Of a stretch of DNA of 64,000 nt, positions 47,073-55,691 are shown in pieces (positions within the stretch are counted from its first letter, which is position 1; every line of letters begins with the position of its first letter). The stretch is from NCBI GenBank assembly GCA_009664345.1, contig CP043547.1, positions 6,290,709 to 6,354,708 of the forward strand, written 5' to 3'. The notes beneath the pieces are model-generated. The model was not told where the DNA came from. It did not search any database and saw only the letters and a list, made by a program, of their open reading frames with translations. A program made the position numbers and the translations under genes. This DNA comes from Planctomycetales bacterium 10988. GTDB lineage: Bacteria; Planctomycetota; Planctomycetia; Pirellulales; Pb10988.

Positions 47073-48608
47073 ATGGTGAAGGAACACCAGCCAGAGCAGC
47101 CAGGTTTTGAGCCTGTTGGCTCTCCTTCTCAATTTGAACAAGAGTTGGATCGGGCGTCGCGTCAGAGGATGCTCCTCATTCGTATCCGTCAAATGGTCCT
47201 GCGAGGAGGGAATACTCTCAAAAGCTATCTGCTCAGCTTTGTCCTCCATCTCTTTATCCTCCTCCTCTTGGCCTTATCGCTGCTTTCATTTCGAGAGCCG
47301 ATGCCTGCCACCTCGCTCACGGTTGGTTGGAAAATCGAATCGCAAGAGCCACTCCCTTTCATGGTTGAATTCAATGAAGAAATAACCTCCTTGGAGGAAG
47401 AGGTCGATACCCCAGAGCTTCCTGAGATCGAAATAGAAATCGAGATCGATCCGCAGATTATTGAAAACCCCGCCGAGGCCGCTCCGCGAGGGAATCAACC
47501 CTCCGAACCTCGCGAAGCAGGAAGTGGAGACTCCCAAGAATCCCGGCAAGCATCGCTTTCTGGTCGTTCGAAGCAAGCCCGTGCTCAGCTTGTTCAACAA
47601 TTTGGTGGGAATGCCGCCAGCGAAGAAGCCGTCCGTTTAGGGCTTGAATGGTTGAAAGCCCATCAAGGGGATAAAGGTCAATGGAGATTCAACCACCGCC
47701 TGACTCGCCCTGATAAACTTTGTCTAAATCCAGGAAATGCCGCCAGTTCCACCGGAGCTACCGGAATCGCATTGCTCCCGTTCTTAGGCGCCGGACAAAC
47801 CCATATGGCGGGGGAATACCGCGATACGGTCCGAAGTGGCCTTTATTATTTGATGATGCGGATGATGCCTTCTCCGTATGGTGGCGATTTGCAAGAAGGG
47901 ACGATGTATGCCCAAGGTTTGGCGACCATTGCCCTTTGCGAAGCGTACGCGATGACCGATGACGAAGAGATCACGGACTTTGCACAACACGCGGTTGACT
48001 TCGTCGTTTATGCCCAAGACCCCAACGGTGGTGGTTGGCGGTACGAACCGCAAGAAGCAGGCGATACGTCGATGCTCGGCTGGCAGCTCATGGCGGTGAA
48101 GAGCGCCGAGTTGGGGGGGCTGACAGTGCCGACAAATGTCGATTCGCTCGCCTGGCATTTTTTGGATCAAGTCCAAAGCCCTGACGGCTCTCAATATGGT
48201 TATCAAAACCCCGGTGATCGAACCTCGGGGAGTGCCACCACGGCGATTGGTTTACTTTGTCGAATGTATTTGGGCTGGAGTCGCGATCAACCAGCTTTGC
48301 GAGCCGGGGTCCGTTCCTTGATGCGAAGAGGCCCTTCCGAAGACAATATGTATTACAATTATTATGCAACGATGGTCATGCATCATTGGGGTGGGCAAGA
48401 CTGGGAAAATTGGAATCGACGCATGCGGGATTACTTGGTCGATACCCAAGTTCGTAGCGGCCCTGAAACCGGGAGCTGGCACTTTAGCGGAGGTCATGGA
48501 GATGAAGGTGGCCGACTTTACAACACCGCCATGGCGGTCATGACCTTGGAAGTTTACTATCGCTACCTCCCGATTTATGGACCAAAAAGTGTGGAATTAG
48601 AGAGGTGA
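47073..48608 (+). CDS. Membrane-anchored prenyltransferase/squalene-oxidase repeat protein
   Basis: 511 residues from the ATG at 47073 (GAGGATACG). One helix at about residues 52-72 (LLSFVLHLFILLLLALSLLSF), then a low-complexity acidic stretch with IEIEIEIDPQI and a Ser/Arg-rich linker, then from about residue 185 an alpha/alpha toroid: AVRLGLEWLKAHQGDKGQW, GATGIALLPFLGAG, YRDTVRSGLYYLM, HAVDFVVYAQDPNGGGWRY, DTSMLGWQLMAVKSAELGG, TTAIGLLCRMYLGW, and YNTAMAVMTLEVYYRYLP. This matches planctomycete repeat proteins related to terpene cyclases, but the DxDD/QW cyclase signatures are not evident, so a binding or scaffolding role is as likely as catalysis. Follows fmt by 85 bases. Confidence 0.8.
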   Translation: MVKEHQPEQPGFEPVGSPSQFEQELDRASRQRMLLIRIRQMVLRGGNTLKSYLLSFVLHLFILLLLALSLLSFREPMPATSLTVGWKIESQEPLPFMVEFNEEITSLEEEVDTPELPEIEIEIEIDPQIIENPAEAAPRGNQPSEPREAGSGDSQESRQASLSGRSKQARAQLVQQFGGNAASEEAVRLGLEWLKAHQGDKGQWRFNHRLTRPDKLCLNPGNAASSTGATGIALLPFLGAGQTHMAGEYRDTVRSGLYYLMMRMMPSPYGGDLQEGTMYAQGLATIALCEAYAMTDDEEITDFAQHAVDFVVYAQDPNGGGWRYEPQEAGDTSMLGWQLMAVKSAELGGLTVPTNVDSLAWHFLDQVQSPDGSQYGYQNPGDRTSGSATTAIGLLCRMYLGWSRDQPALRAGVRSLMRRGPSEDNMYYNYYATMVMHHWGGQDWENWNRRMRDYLVDTQVRSGPETGSWHFSGGHGDEGGRLYNTAMAVMTLEVYYRYLPIYGPKSVELER

Positions 48609-48843
48609 TCCGCGAATAGTCATTGTTTGTCAAGAAGGGGATCATTTCATATTCTTCTGACACGATTACTTGATATTAGGAAAAGTTCCACCCTCTCCAC
48701 CCATTTGAGCTATCTTCCATAAATTTTTTAGAAAACCTGAAGAAAATAAAAATAACTGGAAGGCGACCCCTCGAACCTCTCGATAAGTTCTTTTAGACTC
48801 AAAGTAATTCCTATCTTCTAAATTTACTTTTCTTGGTCTTACG

Positions 48844-49635
48844 ATGCGAATTATACCTGTCATTGACCTTCAAGCTGGACAAGTTGTCCATGCTCGCTTG
48901 GGCGATCGCACAAGCTATCAACCCCTTCAAACGATTCTCGCGGATGACCCGACGCCCAAAAACCTGGGGCGTGCCCTGGTCGAGCGATTGGGTTTTCGTG
49001 AAGTTTACGTTGCTGATCTGGATGCGATCTCCGGCGAGACGCCCGCTTGGTCCAGTTATCAAGACCTTTTCGATTGCGGTCTCAGCATTCTATTGGATGC
49101 TGGCGTTCGCGGTGCTCACCAGGCAGAAGAAATCCTCCGCATGGCTGGTCTCAGCAATTCACTGCAAGGGCTGGTTTGTGGATTGGAGAGCCTTTCCAGT
49201 CCTTATGCTTTGCAGGAAGTCCTGGGACTTTGTGGGCCAGACCGAACGATTTTCAGCTTGGACCTCAAGCGAGGGCAGCCGCTCACTCGCCTCGGGGTTT
49301 GGAGCAATTGCGGGCCGAAAGAGCTTGTTCGCGAAGTCTTTGACCTGGGGATTCGGCGGTCGATTGTTCTTGACCTGGCTCGTGTTGGATCGGGCATGGG
49401 GACAGGAACTGAAGACCTTTGCCGCTGGATGAAGACTCGCTTTCCTGAAATGGAAGTCATCGCCGGAGGCGGGGTGCGAACGGAAGACGACCTGCAAGTG
49501 CTGCAACAAATTGATTGCAATGCTGCGTTAGTCGCCTCGGCCATTCATGCGGGAACTTTCACCCGCTCGGTTGTCTCTGAGTGGAATTACTCCGGCGTTC
49601 TGCCTGGCACTCACAAACTGCAATCGGCTTCCTAG
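48844..49635 (+). CDS. HisA-like (COG1411-type) TIM-barrel protein
   Basis: 263 residues, ATG at 48844, no clear SD. The N-terminus MRIIPVIDLQAGQVVHARLG and the blocks FREVYVADLDAISGETP, LSILLDAGVRGAHQAEEI, FSLDLKRGQPLT, IVLDLARVGSGMGTG and EVIAGGGVRTEDDLQVLQ match the HisA-related family found in archaea and in tetrahydromethanopterin-using methylotrophs and planctomycetes, not ordinary HisA (which opens MxIxPAIDLxxGKCVRL). A (beta/alpha)8 barrel binding a phosphosugar is expected. Its reaction is not established; a part in the archaeal-like C1 pathway is inferred from its distribution. Confidence 0.78.
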   Translation: MRIIPVIDLQAGQVVHARLGDRTSYQPLQTILADDPTPKNLGRALVERLGFREVYVADLDAISGETPAWSSYQDLFDCGLSILLDAGVRGAHQAEEILRMAGLSNSLQGLVCGLESLSSPYALQEVLGLCGPDRTIFSLDLKRGQPLTRLGVWSNCGPKELVREVFDLGIRRSIVLDLARVGSGMGTGTEDLCRWMKTRFPEMEVIAGGGVRTEDDLQVLQQIDCNAALVASAIHAGTFTRSVVSEWNYSGVLPGTHKLQSAS

Positions 49636-49739
49636 ACGAAATTCAAGTTCGTCCTCTCGATCTCCGCCGATGCGTTTCCTAAAATGGAAGTTTTGCATCG
49701 TACCTAAGTTAGAAACGGGATCGAGAGAAGGAGAGAACC

Positions 49740-50759
49740 TTGCTGGCAGGCCGAATTCAATCGCGAGGAAAGATCGATTTACTAGAAGTTCCCGAGCCGA
49801 GCTTCGACGACCCGCCGGGGCCGAACGATCCTCGGGAAGAGCGAGACGATGCAAAGATCATCTTCCAGCCCAATGTCGGTTGCTTGTGTGGTTCGGACCT
49901 TCCGTATTTCGATAGTGATGATGAGCACGGCCCTTATCCCCACACTTTAGGCCAATCCCTACACGAAATGGTCGGCGAAGTGGTCGCTACCAACGGCAAG
50001 CGGTTTCGTCCTGGCGACCGTGTGCTGGCCGTACCGGTAGTCCATCACGGTCTCTTTGAACGCTATCGACTTAGCGAAAACCGCGCGATTCCCCTCGATA
50101 CGCGTGTTCCCGAAGAAGAAGCCCTCCTCGCTCAGCCTTTGGGAACCGTCATCTTTGCCTTAAAGAAAGTGAACGTTCTTGACCAAGACGTGGTTGTTTT
50201 GGGACAAGGCCCGATGGGACAGATCATCAATGCCAGCCTGCGAATCCTAGGGGCACGCAGTATTGTCGCTATCGACCCGGTGCCGGAGCGGATCGAGCTG
50301 AGTCGAAGGATGGGGGCAACCCATGCGATCTGTGCCACCGGAAAGAATGCCCTTTCCGAATTGCAAAAGATTCTTCCTATTGGGGCGGATTTGGTGATTG
50401 AAGCCGTTGGGCATAAGAATCAATGTTTCAATGCTTGCATCGATTGCTGCCGGAAAGATGGAAGCATTCTCGTCTTCGGAGTTCCTCCCGGAGCCATCGA
50501 CGGGGTGCGCATGCGGGATCTCTTTTGGAAAAATCTGACCGTTTATTCCAGCGTGAATCCCGATTTCGCCAGAGATTTTCCGTTGGCGATGCAATGGATT
50601 GGCGAAGGGCGAATCGACTTGAATCCACTTATCACCCATCGTTACCCTTTGGCACAAATACAAGAAGCCTTTGAACTATTTCGCGATCACCAAGACGGTT
50701 GTCTCAAGGTCCTGATTGATTTTCCATCCGCGAAGAAGTCAGCCAAAGAAGAATTGTAA
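49740..50759 (+). CDS. Zinc-type (MDR) dehydrogenase lacking the structural zinc loop
   Basis: 339 residues. Start TTG at 49740 with AGAAGGAG seven bases upstream and no better start, so TTG initiation is well supported. MDR (medium-chain dehydrogenase/reductase) layout: NVGCLCGSDLPYF (catalytic Cys), LGQSLHEMVGEVV (the usual GHE reads LHE), RPGDRVLAVP, then the coenzyme domain with VVVLGQGPMGQIINASLRIL and GARSIVAIDPVPERI (Asp after beta-2 suggests NAD). The four-Cys structural zinc loop is absent. Ends KKSAKEEL. It probably oxidises a polyol or sugar alcohol, but the substrate is unknown. Follows the HisA-like gene by 104 bases; its stop codon lies inside palindrome copy F. Confidence 0.82.
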   Translation: MLAGRIQSRGKIDLLEVPEPSFDDPPGPNDPREERDDAKIIFQPNVGCLCGSDLPYFDSDDEHGPYPHTLGQSLHEMVGEVVATNGKRFRPGDRVLAVPVVHHGLFERYRLSENRAIPLDTRVPEEEALLAQPLGTVIFALKKVNVLDQDVVVLGQGPMGQIINASLRILGARSIVAIDPVPERIELSRRMGATHAICATGKNALSELQKILPIGADLVIEAVGHKNQCFNACIDCCRKDGSILVFGVPPGAIDGVRMRDLFWKNLTVYSSVNPDFARDFPLAMQWIGEGRIDLNPLITHRYPLAQIQEAFELFRDHQDGCLKVLIDFPSAKKSAKEEL

Positions 50760-50772
50760 AAAGTGCTTTTTA
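50757..50772. repeat. Dispersed palindrome, copy F, shared by two stop codons
   Basis: TAAAAAGTGCTTTTTA. The first three bases are the stop of the MDR gene (50757-50759) and the last three, read in reverse, are the stop of nadC (50770-50772). It may act as a bidirectional terminator. Confidence 0.7.
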
Positions 50773-51672
50773 TGAAATCCAATCGAGCGCGACGTCGAAT
50801 TGTATGGCGGAGTGGGTTAAGGCTCCGACGCTGATCCGATCGACTCCCGTTTCCGCGATCCAGCGGACGGTTGCCAAGTTGACTCCCCCCGAGGCTTCCA
50901 ACAGCACGTTAGATTTCTCAGCATTGCGAACGGCGACGGCCGTTTTCATCATCTCCAAAGTCATATTGTCGAGCAAGATCGCATCCGGGCCTGCCGGCAA
51001 GATTGTTTCGAATTGCTCCAATGTATCGACCTCAATCTCGATGAACGTTCCTGCAGGACAGCTTGCCCGCAGGTGCTCGACTAGTTGAACCGGGGTCAGA
51101 TGTTCGGCCTCCGGCAAGTCCGCCCGCAAGGCCAAATGGTTATCCTTGACAATCACCCCATCAAAAAGTCCAACTCGATGATTCTGTCCGCCGCCTTGGC
51201 GAACGGCATACTTTTCGAGAAATCTCCAACCCGGCAGGGTTTTTCTGGTATCCAAGATCACCGCGTTTGTTCCCTCGGTTTCTTGGACGAATCGCTCCGT
51301 TTGCGTTGCAATCCCGCTGAGCCTGCCGAGAAAATTTAACGCTGTTCGTTCACCTATTAACAAACTTCTGGCTGAACCGGAGACTTCGACCAATGGGGTG
51401 CCAGGATCAACCTGCTGACCGTCTTCGCACTTGGGGTTCCACTGAATCTTCGGATCAATCGCGAGAAAGCTTGCCTGAGCGGCAGGAAGTCCTGCGACAA
51501 CTCCGGCTTCGCGTGCGACGAGCATGGCCTTACTCTGCTTCGATTCGGGGACCAAGGCGAGCGTCGTCAAATCCCCGCTGCCAATATCTTCAGGGATTGC
51601 CAATCGGAGTAAGGCTTGTAAGTTTCCTTCTTCGATCTCTGTCCAGCCGGTAGGTGGGTTTGCTTGACTCAT
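50770..51672 (-). CDS. nadC: Nicotinate-nucleotide pyrophosphorylase (quinolinate phosphoribosyltransferase)
   Basis: 300 residues from the ATG at 51672, which overlaps palindrome copy G; a GTG three codons upstream is possible but no SD is visible for either. Motifs: ALLRLAIPEDIGSGDLTTLAL, LLIGERTALNFLGRLSGIATQT, VILDTRKTLPGWRFLEKYAVRQGGGQNHR, VIVKDNHL, FIEIEVDTLEQF, ILLDNMTLE, LLEASGGVNLATV and GVDRISVGALTHSA. It converts quinolinate and PRPP to nicotinate mononucleotide in de novo NAD synthesis. Full length. Flanked on both sides by palindrome copies F and G. Confidence 0.95.
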   Translation of the reverse strand: MSQANPPTGWTEIEEGNLQALLRLAIPEDIGSGDLTTLALVPESKQSKAMLVAREAGVVAGLPAAQASFLAIDPKIQWNPKCEDGQQVDPGTPLVEVSGSARSLLIGERTALNFLGRLSGIATQTERFVQETEGTNAVILDTRKTLPGWRFLEKYAVRQGGGQNHRVGLFDGVIVKDNHLALRADLPEAEHLTPVQLVEHLRASCPAGTFIEIEVDTLEQFETILPAGPDAILLDNMTLEMMKTAVAVRNAEKSNVLLEASGGVNLATVRWIAETGVDRISVGALTHSAIQFDVALDWIS

Positions 51673-51687
51673 AAAAATCACTTTTTA
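51672..51687. repeat. Dispersed palindrome, copy G
   Basis: TAAAAATCACTTTTTA, filling exactly the gap between the nadC start codon (51670-51672) and the aldolase stop (51688-51690). Both genes run on the reverse strand. Confidence 0.65.
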
Positions 51688-52974
51688 CTATTTTAAAAAG
51701 GCGTGGCGTAATTCTTCTAGGCGGTCTTCTTCCATGGCGACGAGTTCTCCCAGAGGGAGCGCCTGGATGAGAGAGCGAGCGGTGAAGTCAGCGACCTCCA
51801 CACGATCATAGGCTTCCAGCAAGGAAGTCCCCGTCGTTAAGAGCGCATCGTTCTGCAGAAGAATCACCGGACAATCTTTCGAAATCGTTTGGGCAATCCG
51901 CTCGGGGTCTTGATACTGCGAGCCATAAGGAAGCACCGGAATATCTCGCAGGACTAGGTAACTTTCGGGAATCGTGCGAGTGTCGAACTCGGTTTCCGAA
52001 ATCGCAAAAGCCGTACTATAAGGGGCTTGGGCACTCATAATCGCTTGGATGTGAGGGTGCTGTTGGTAGAGAGTTTGATGCAGGAGCGTGGCTCGGCTGG
52101 GAAGCAGTGGACTTTCCTCTCGCCGGCCTTTTTCAATTCTGACAATATCTTCCGGATTAAGATAGCGGCGGTCCTTCGCCGTCGGAGTAATCAGAAAGGT
52201 CTCGCCTTCCACGCGGACGGAGGCTGTCCCTTCAGTACTATTCATCAATTGTTGATCATAGGCCCGGCGGACCATTTCGCTAAGTTCCGTTCTTAGCTCT
52301 TTTTCACGGTTGGAACGCTTCTTGACTTGAAAGGTCGGAAGGTCCGTTTTCTGAGTGCGGGCAATTTGAAGCTGCTCTTCGTTCAAGACTCTGGTTCTTC
52401 CCAACGAAGACGCTTGAATCAATAGTCGGGCGCAGAAATCCAGCGTTTCGAAGCGGTGATAGGTTTCCAACATCGAACTGCCGCCGCAGACGACTCCGTG
52501 GTTTTCAAGCAGAACACATTGAAACCCTTCGGCAAACACTTGGGCGATATGCTCTCCGAGCAGCTTTCCGCCAGGTAGAGCATAGGGGGCATACCCGACT
52601 TCTCCGCAAATGGCTGACGCTTGAGGAATCACGCGGGTATCGGGAACTTTCCGCACAATACTAAAGGCGACCAAAGCGGTCGGGTGAGCATGAAGGACAG
52701 CCTTCAAGTCCGGTCGTTGTCCATAGATCGCTTGGTGAAAAGGGTATTCCGATGAAGGACGATGCCGACCGATGATCTCCCCTTCCGGGGTAATACACAT
52801 AATGTCTTCAGGGGTCAGGTCGCCTTTGTCGATCGCGGCTGGGGTGATCCAGAGATTGCCTTCCTCGTCTTTGATCGAAAGGTTGCCTCCGGAAGTTGTC
52901 GTCATCCCATAGCGATAGACACGGGCCATAAAATGGGCCAGGATTTCGCGGGGATGTTTCCATTCAATATTCAT
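51688..52974 (-). CDS. Tandem class II aldolase/adducin-domain protein
   Basis: 428 residues, ATG at 52974 (AAAAGGC upstream). Residues 1-200 are a class II aldolase domain like L-fuculose-1-phosphate aldolase: HFMARVYRYGMTTTSGGNLSI, WITPAAIDKGDLTPEDI, the zinc ligands HAHP in LKAVLHAHPTALVAFS and VLLENHGVVCGG. Residues 225-428 repeat the fold (MVRRAYDQQLMNSTEGTASVRV, LITPTAKDRRYLNPEDI) but the ligand sites read MSAQAP for HAHP and LQNDALLTTG for ENHG. The second copy therefore cannot hold the metal. The enzyme probably cleaves a sugar phosphate to dihydroxyacetone phosphate plus an aldehyde; the degenerate half may be structural. nadC is 16 bases downstream. Confidence 0.85.
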   Translation of the reverse strand: MNIEWKHPREILAHFMARVYRYGMTTTSGGNLSIKDEEGNLWITPAAIDKGDLTPEDIMCITPEGEIIGRHRPSSEYPFHQAIYGQRPDLKAVLHAHPTALVAFSIVRKVPDTRVIPQASAICGEVGYAPYALPGGKLLGEHIAQVFAEGFQCVLLENHGVVCGGSSMLETYHRFETLDFCARLLIQASSLGRTRVLNEEQLQIARTQKTDLPTFQVKKRSNREKELRTELSEMVRRAYDQQLMNSTEGTASVRVEGETFLITPTAKDRRYLNPEDIVRIEKGRREESPLLPSRATLLHQTLYQQHPHIQAIMSAQAPYSTAFAISETEFDTRTIPESYLVLRDIPVLPYGSQYQDPERIAQTISKDCPVILLQNDALLTTGTSLLEAYDRVEVADFTARSLIQALPLGELVAMEEDRLEELRHAFLK

Positions 52975-53049
52975 AAGAGTGCCTTTTCAGGATATCGCAA
53001 ACGCCGGGAGCGGGGAGTTGTTCAAACGCGTTTCGATTGCGGGACAGAA

Positions 53050-53090
53050 CAAAAAAACGCGAACCCTATCGTGGAGAGGATTCGCGTTGG
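53050..53090 (-). terminator. Terminator after tkt
   Basis: AACGCGAA (53056-53063) pairs with TTCGCGTT (53081-53088); on the reverse strand the stem is followed by T7. Confidence 0.75.
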
Positions 53091-53125
53091 AGGAATTCTA
53101 TTCATGTTGACGCACAAAACCGGTG

Positions 53126-55192
53126 TTAGCTGGTTTGTTCCGCAATCGCTTCTTTGGCGACTTTCGCTACGTTTTCGGGAGTGAAACCGAATTTCTTCGT
53201 AAGTTCTTCGATCGGGGCGGAAGCACCGAAGTGGGACAAGGTAACCGTTTTCCCCTTGGAACCAACATAACGATACCAACCGAAGTCGGTTCCCATTTCG
53301 ACCGCGACTCGGGCCGCGACTTCACTAGGAAAGACCTCTTCTTGGTAAGCGGCAGGTTGTTTTTCAAACCATTCCCAGCACGGCATGCTGACGACGCGGG
53401 CTTTCACTCCATCGGCGGTGAGTTGCTCATAAGCATCCACACAAAGCGAAAGTTCACTTCCGGTTCCCATCAGGATGACTTCCGGAGTTCCATCACAATC
53501 GGCGAGGATGTAGGCCCCTTTTGCAACCCCTTCCGCACTGGCATATTTTTCACGATCCAGGGTGGGGATATTTTGTCGCGTGAGGATCATCGAGCAAGGA
53601 GCATCGTCGATCTTCATCAAAGTCCGCCAGGCTTCGGCCACTTCATTGGCATCGCCGGGGCGAATCAATTGCATCAGCGGCATGGCTCGCAGAGAAGAAA
53701 CATGCTCGATCGGTTGGTGGGTCGGTCCATCTTCCCCGACTCCGATGGAATCGTGCGTGAAGATGAAGATACACGGCAACTCCATAATGCTGGCCAATCG
53801 CAACGACGGGCGGCAATAGTCACTGAAGACCAAGAAGGTCGCCCCGTAGGGACGAAGGTGACAAGTTGCCATTCCGTTGCAAATGCCTGCCATCGCATGT
53901 TCACGGATGCCGAAGTGGAAGTTGCGGCCGCCATAGCTGTTCGGTTGGAAGGCACCTGCACCTTCAAATTCCAACAGGGTTTTGGTCGAAGGAGCCAAGT
54001 CCGCCGAACCGCCGACGAGCCAGGGAACATTCTTGGCGACACTTTGTAGGACTTTACCGGAACTGCCGCGGCTGGCGACGCCCTTTTCACTGGCTTCAAA
54101 GGTGGGGATATCTTCATCCCAATTTTCAGGGAGTTCGCCCTTTTCCATCTGCATCCAGGTGCGGGCAAGTTCAGGATATTCCTGCTTGTATTTTTCAAAG
54201 CTGGTTTGCCAAGCTTGGCTTAATTCGCTTCCCCGTTTGCCGAGGCTCTCTTGGAAATGCCCCAGAACGCCATCGGGAACGAGGAATTTGGCATCTTCCG
54301 GCCAACCGTAAGCATGTTTGGTCAAGCGAATTTCTTCATCACCCAACGGGGCACCATGAGCACCATGGGTGTCTTGCTTGTTGGGGGCACCCCAGGCAAT
54401 GTGACTATCGAGGACAATCAAAGTCGGCCGGTCTTTGGTATCTTTGAAGGTTTGCAGGGCGGTCGTGATGGCCTCTACGTCGTTGGCATCTTTGATATGA
54501 ATGGTGTTCCAACCATAACTCTCGAACCGCATGGCGACATCTTCACTAAAGGCAAGGTCCGTATCGCCTTCGATCGTGATATTGTTGTTATCGTAAATCC
54601 AACAAAGGTTCGGCAGTTTCAAGTGGCCAGCGATCGAAGCGGCTTCACTTGCAATCCCTTCCATCAAGTCGCCATCGCTACAAACGGCATAGACATCGAA
54701 GTTGAACAACTCGAAACCGGGCTTATTGAAATAAGAACCCAACCATTGCGAAGCGGCCGCCATCCCAACACTGTTCGTTACCCCTTGGCCGAGTGGACCG
54801 GTCGTGGTCTCGACTCCGGTGGTGAATTTAAATTCCGGGTGACCGGGCGTTTTGCTATCGAGTTGGCGGAAGTTCTTAATCTCTTCCAACGAAACCGCCG
54901 GTCCACCGGTGAGTTTGCCGTGGTGATCGACATTTTTCACGCCAGCGAGATGCAACATGGAATACAGCAGCATCGAGGCATGGCCACAAGAAAGAATGAA
55001 ACGGTCGCGATTGGGCCACAGAGGTTGTTCTGGATCGTATTTCAACACACGAGACCAAATGGAGTAGGTAAGCGGAGCCAGGGCCATCGGCGTGCCGGGG
55101 TGACCACTGTTGGCCGCTTGCACGGCATCCATCGAGAGGGTGCGAATCGTATTGATCGCGAGTTGTTCCATACTGACCGTAGAGGTAGCCAT
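53126..55192 (-). CDS. tkt: Transketolase
   Basis: 688 residues, the standard length; ATG at 55192. Motifs: LAINTIRTLSMDAVQAANSGHPGTPMALAPL, CGHASMLLYSMLHLAG, TTGPLGQGVTNSVGMA, thiamine-diphosphate motif VCSDGDLMEGIASEAASIAGHLKLPNLCWIYDNNN, IREHAMAGICNGMATC, FIFTHDSIGVGEDGPTHQPIEH and the C-terminal transketolase domain. It transfers two-carbon units in the pentose phosphate pathway. Single gene with its own terminator; upstream of it lies a 500-base gap. Confidence 0.96.
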   Translation of the reverse strand: MATSTVSMEQLAINTIRTLSMDAVQAANSGHPGTPMALAPLTYSIWSRVLKYDPEQPLWPNRDRFILSCGHASMLLYSMLHLAGVKNVDHHGKLTGGPAVSLEEIKNFRQLDSKTPGHPEFKFTTGVETTTGPLGQGVTNSVGMAAASQWLGSYFNKPGFELFNFDVYAVCSDGDLMEGIASEAASIAGHLKLPNLCWIYDNNNITIEGDTDLAFSEDVAMRFESYGWNTIHIKDANDVEAITTALQTFKDTKDRPTLIVLDSHIAWGAPNKQDTHGAHGAPLGDEEIRLTKHAYGWPEDAKFLVPDGVLGHFQESLGKRGSELSQAWQTSFEKYKQEYPELARTWMQMEKGELPENWDEDIPTFEASEKGVASRGSSGKVLQSVAKNVPWLVGGSADLAPSTKTLLEFEGAGAFQPNSYGGRNFHFGIREHAMAGICNGMATCHLRPYGATFLVFSDYCRPSLRLASIMELPCIFIFTHDSIGVGEDGPTHQPIEHVSSLRAMPLMQLIRPGDANEVAEAWRTLMKIDDAPCSMILTRQNIPTLDREKYASAEGVAKGAYILADCDGTPEVILMGTGSELSLCVDAYEQLTADGVKARVVSMPCWEWFEKQPAAYQEEVFPSEVAARVAVEMGTDFGWYRYVGSKGKTVTLSHFGASAPIEELTKKFGFTPENVAKVAKEAIAEQTS

Positions 55193-55691
55193 ACGACAGA
55201 ACCTACTTTCTGAAGCTTCGAATTAAGGGCCGAGAGGTCGCAGCTAGTTGCAAGCGTGGGACCTCTTCCATGTTGAGAATCTTAGTAAGATTTATTTGAA
55301 CGCAGAGATGGAAGCTTGTGGGTATCTCTGCAGAGGAGGCAGAATGCAAAGTGTCCATCGCGAGAAATTCTTTGACATACGCAAAACACGAAAGAGGGCG
55401 AATGTCCAGTTCATCCCGTCTAGACACGATTCTAAATTTGAACTCGATCCATGGGTGTCAAACAGGACTCCTCCCCGAAGGTTTTGCGAAATCTTAGCTT
55501 TGAAGACAAGCAAAGTGCAAAGAAACAATCAGAGTATAAGAAAAACGATTGACGATCGAGAATTAGCTGATTGAAGGGCAGAGCCGAATCGATTCAGCTT
55601 TTTCAATCAGATGCAAGTGTAAAGAGCAAAAGGCGATTCGTCAACGAGTAGGCATCATTTCTTATCCTGAAATCGATACTGTTCATCCGTT
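55193..55691. other. Gap between surE end and tkt start
   Basis: About 500 bases, both flanking genes on the reverse strand. The tkt promoter should lie here. No hairpin, consensus promoter or gene recognised. Confidence 0.4.

Noticed and set aside
49740-49760. Later in-frame start for the MDR gene
   Set aside because: TTG at 49740 has AGAAGGAG at ideal distance and the family N-terminus begins there.
54251-55213. 320-codon forward frame opposite tkt
   Set aside because: It mirrors a well-supported transketolase gene and shows no family similarity.
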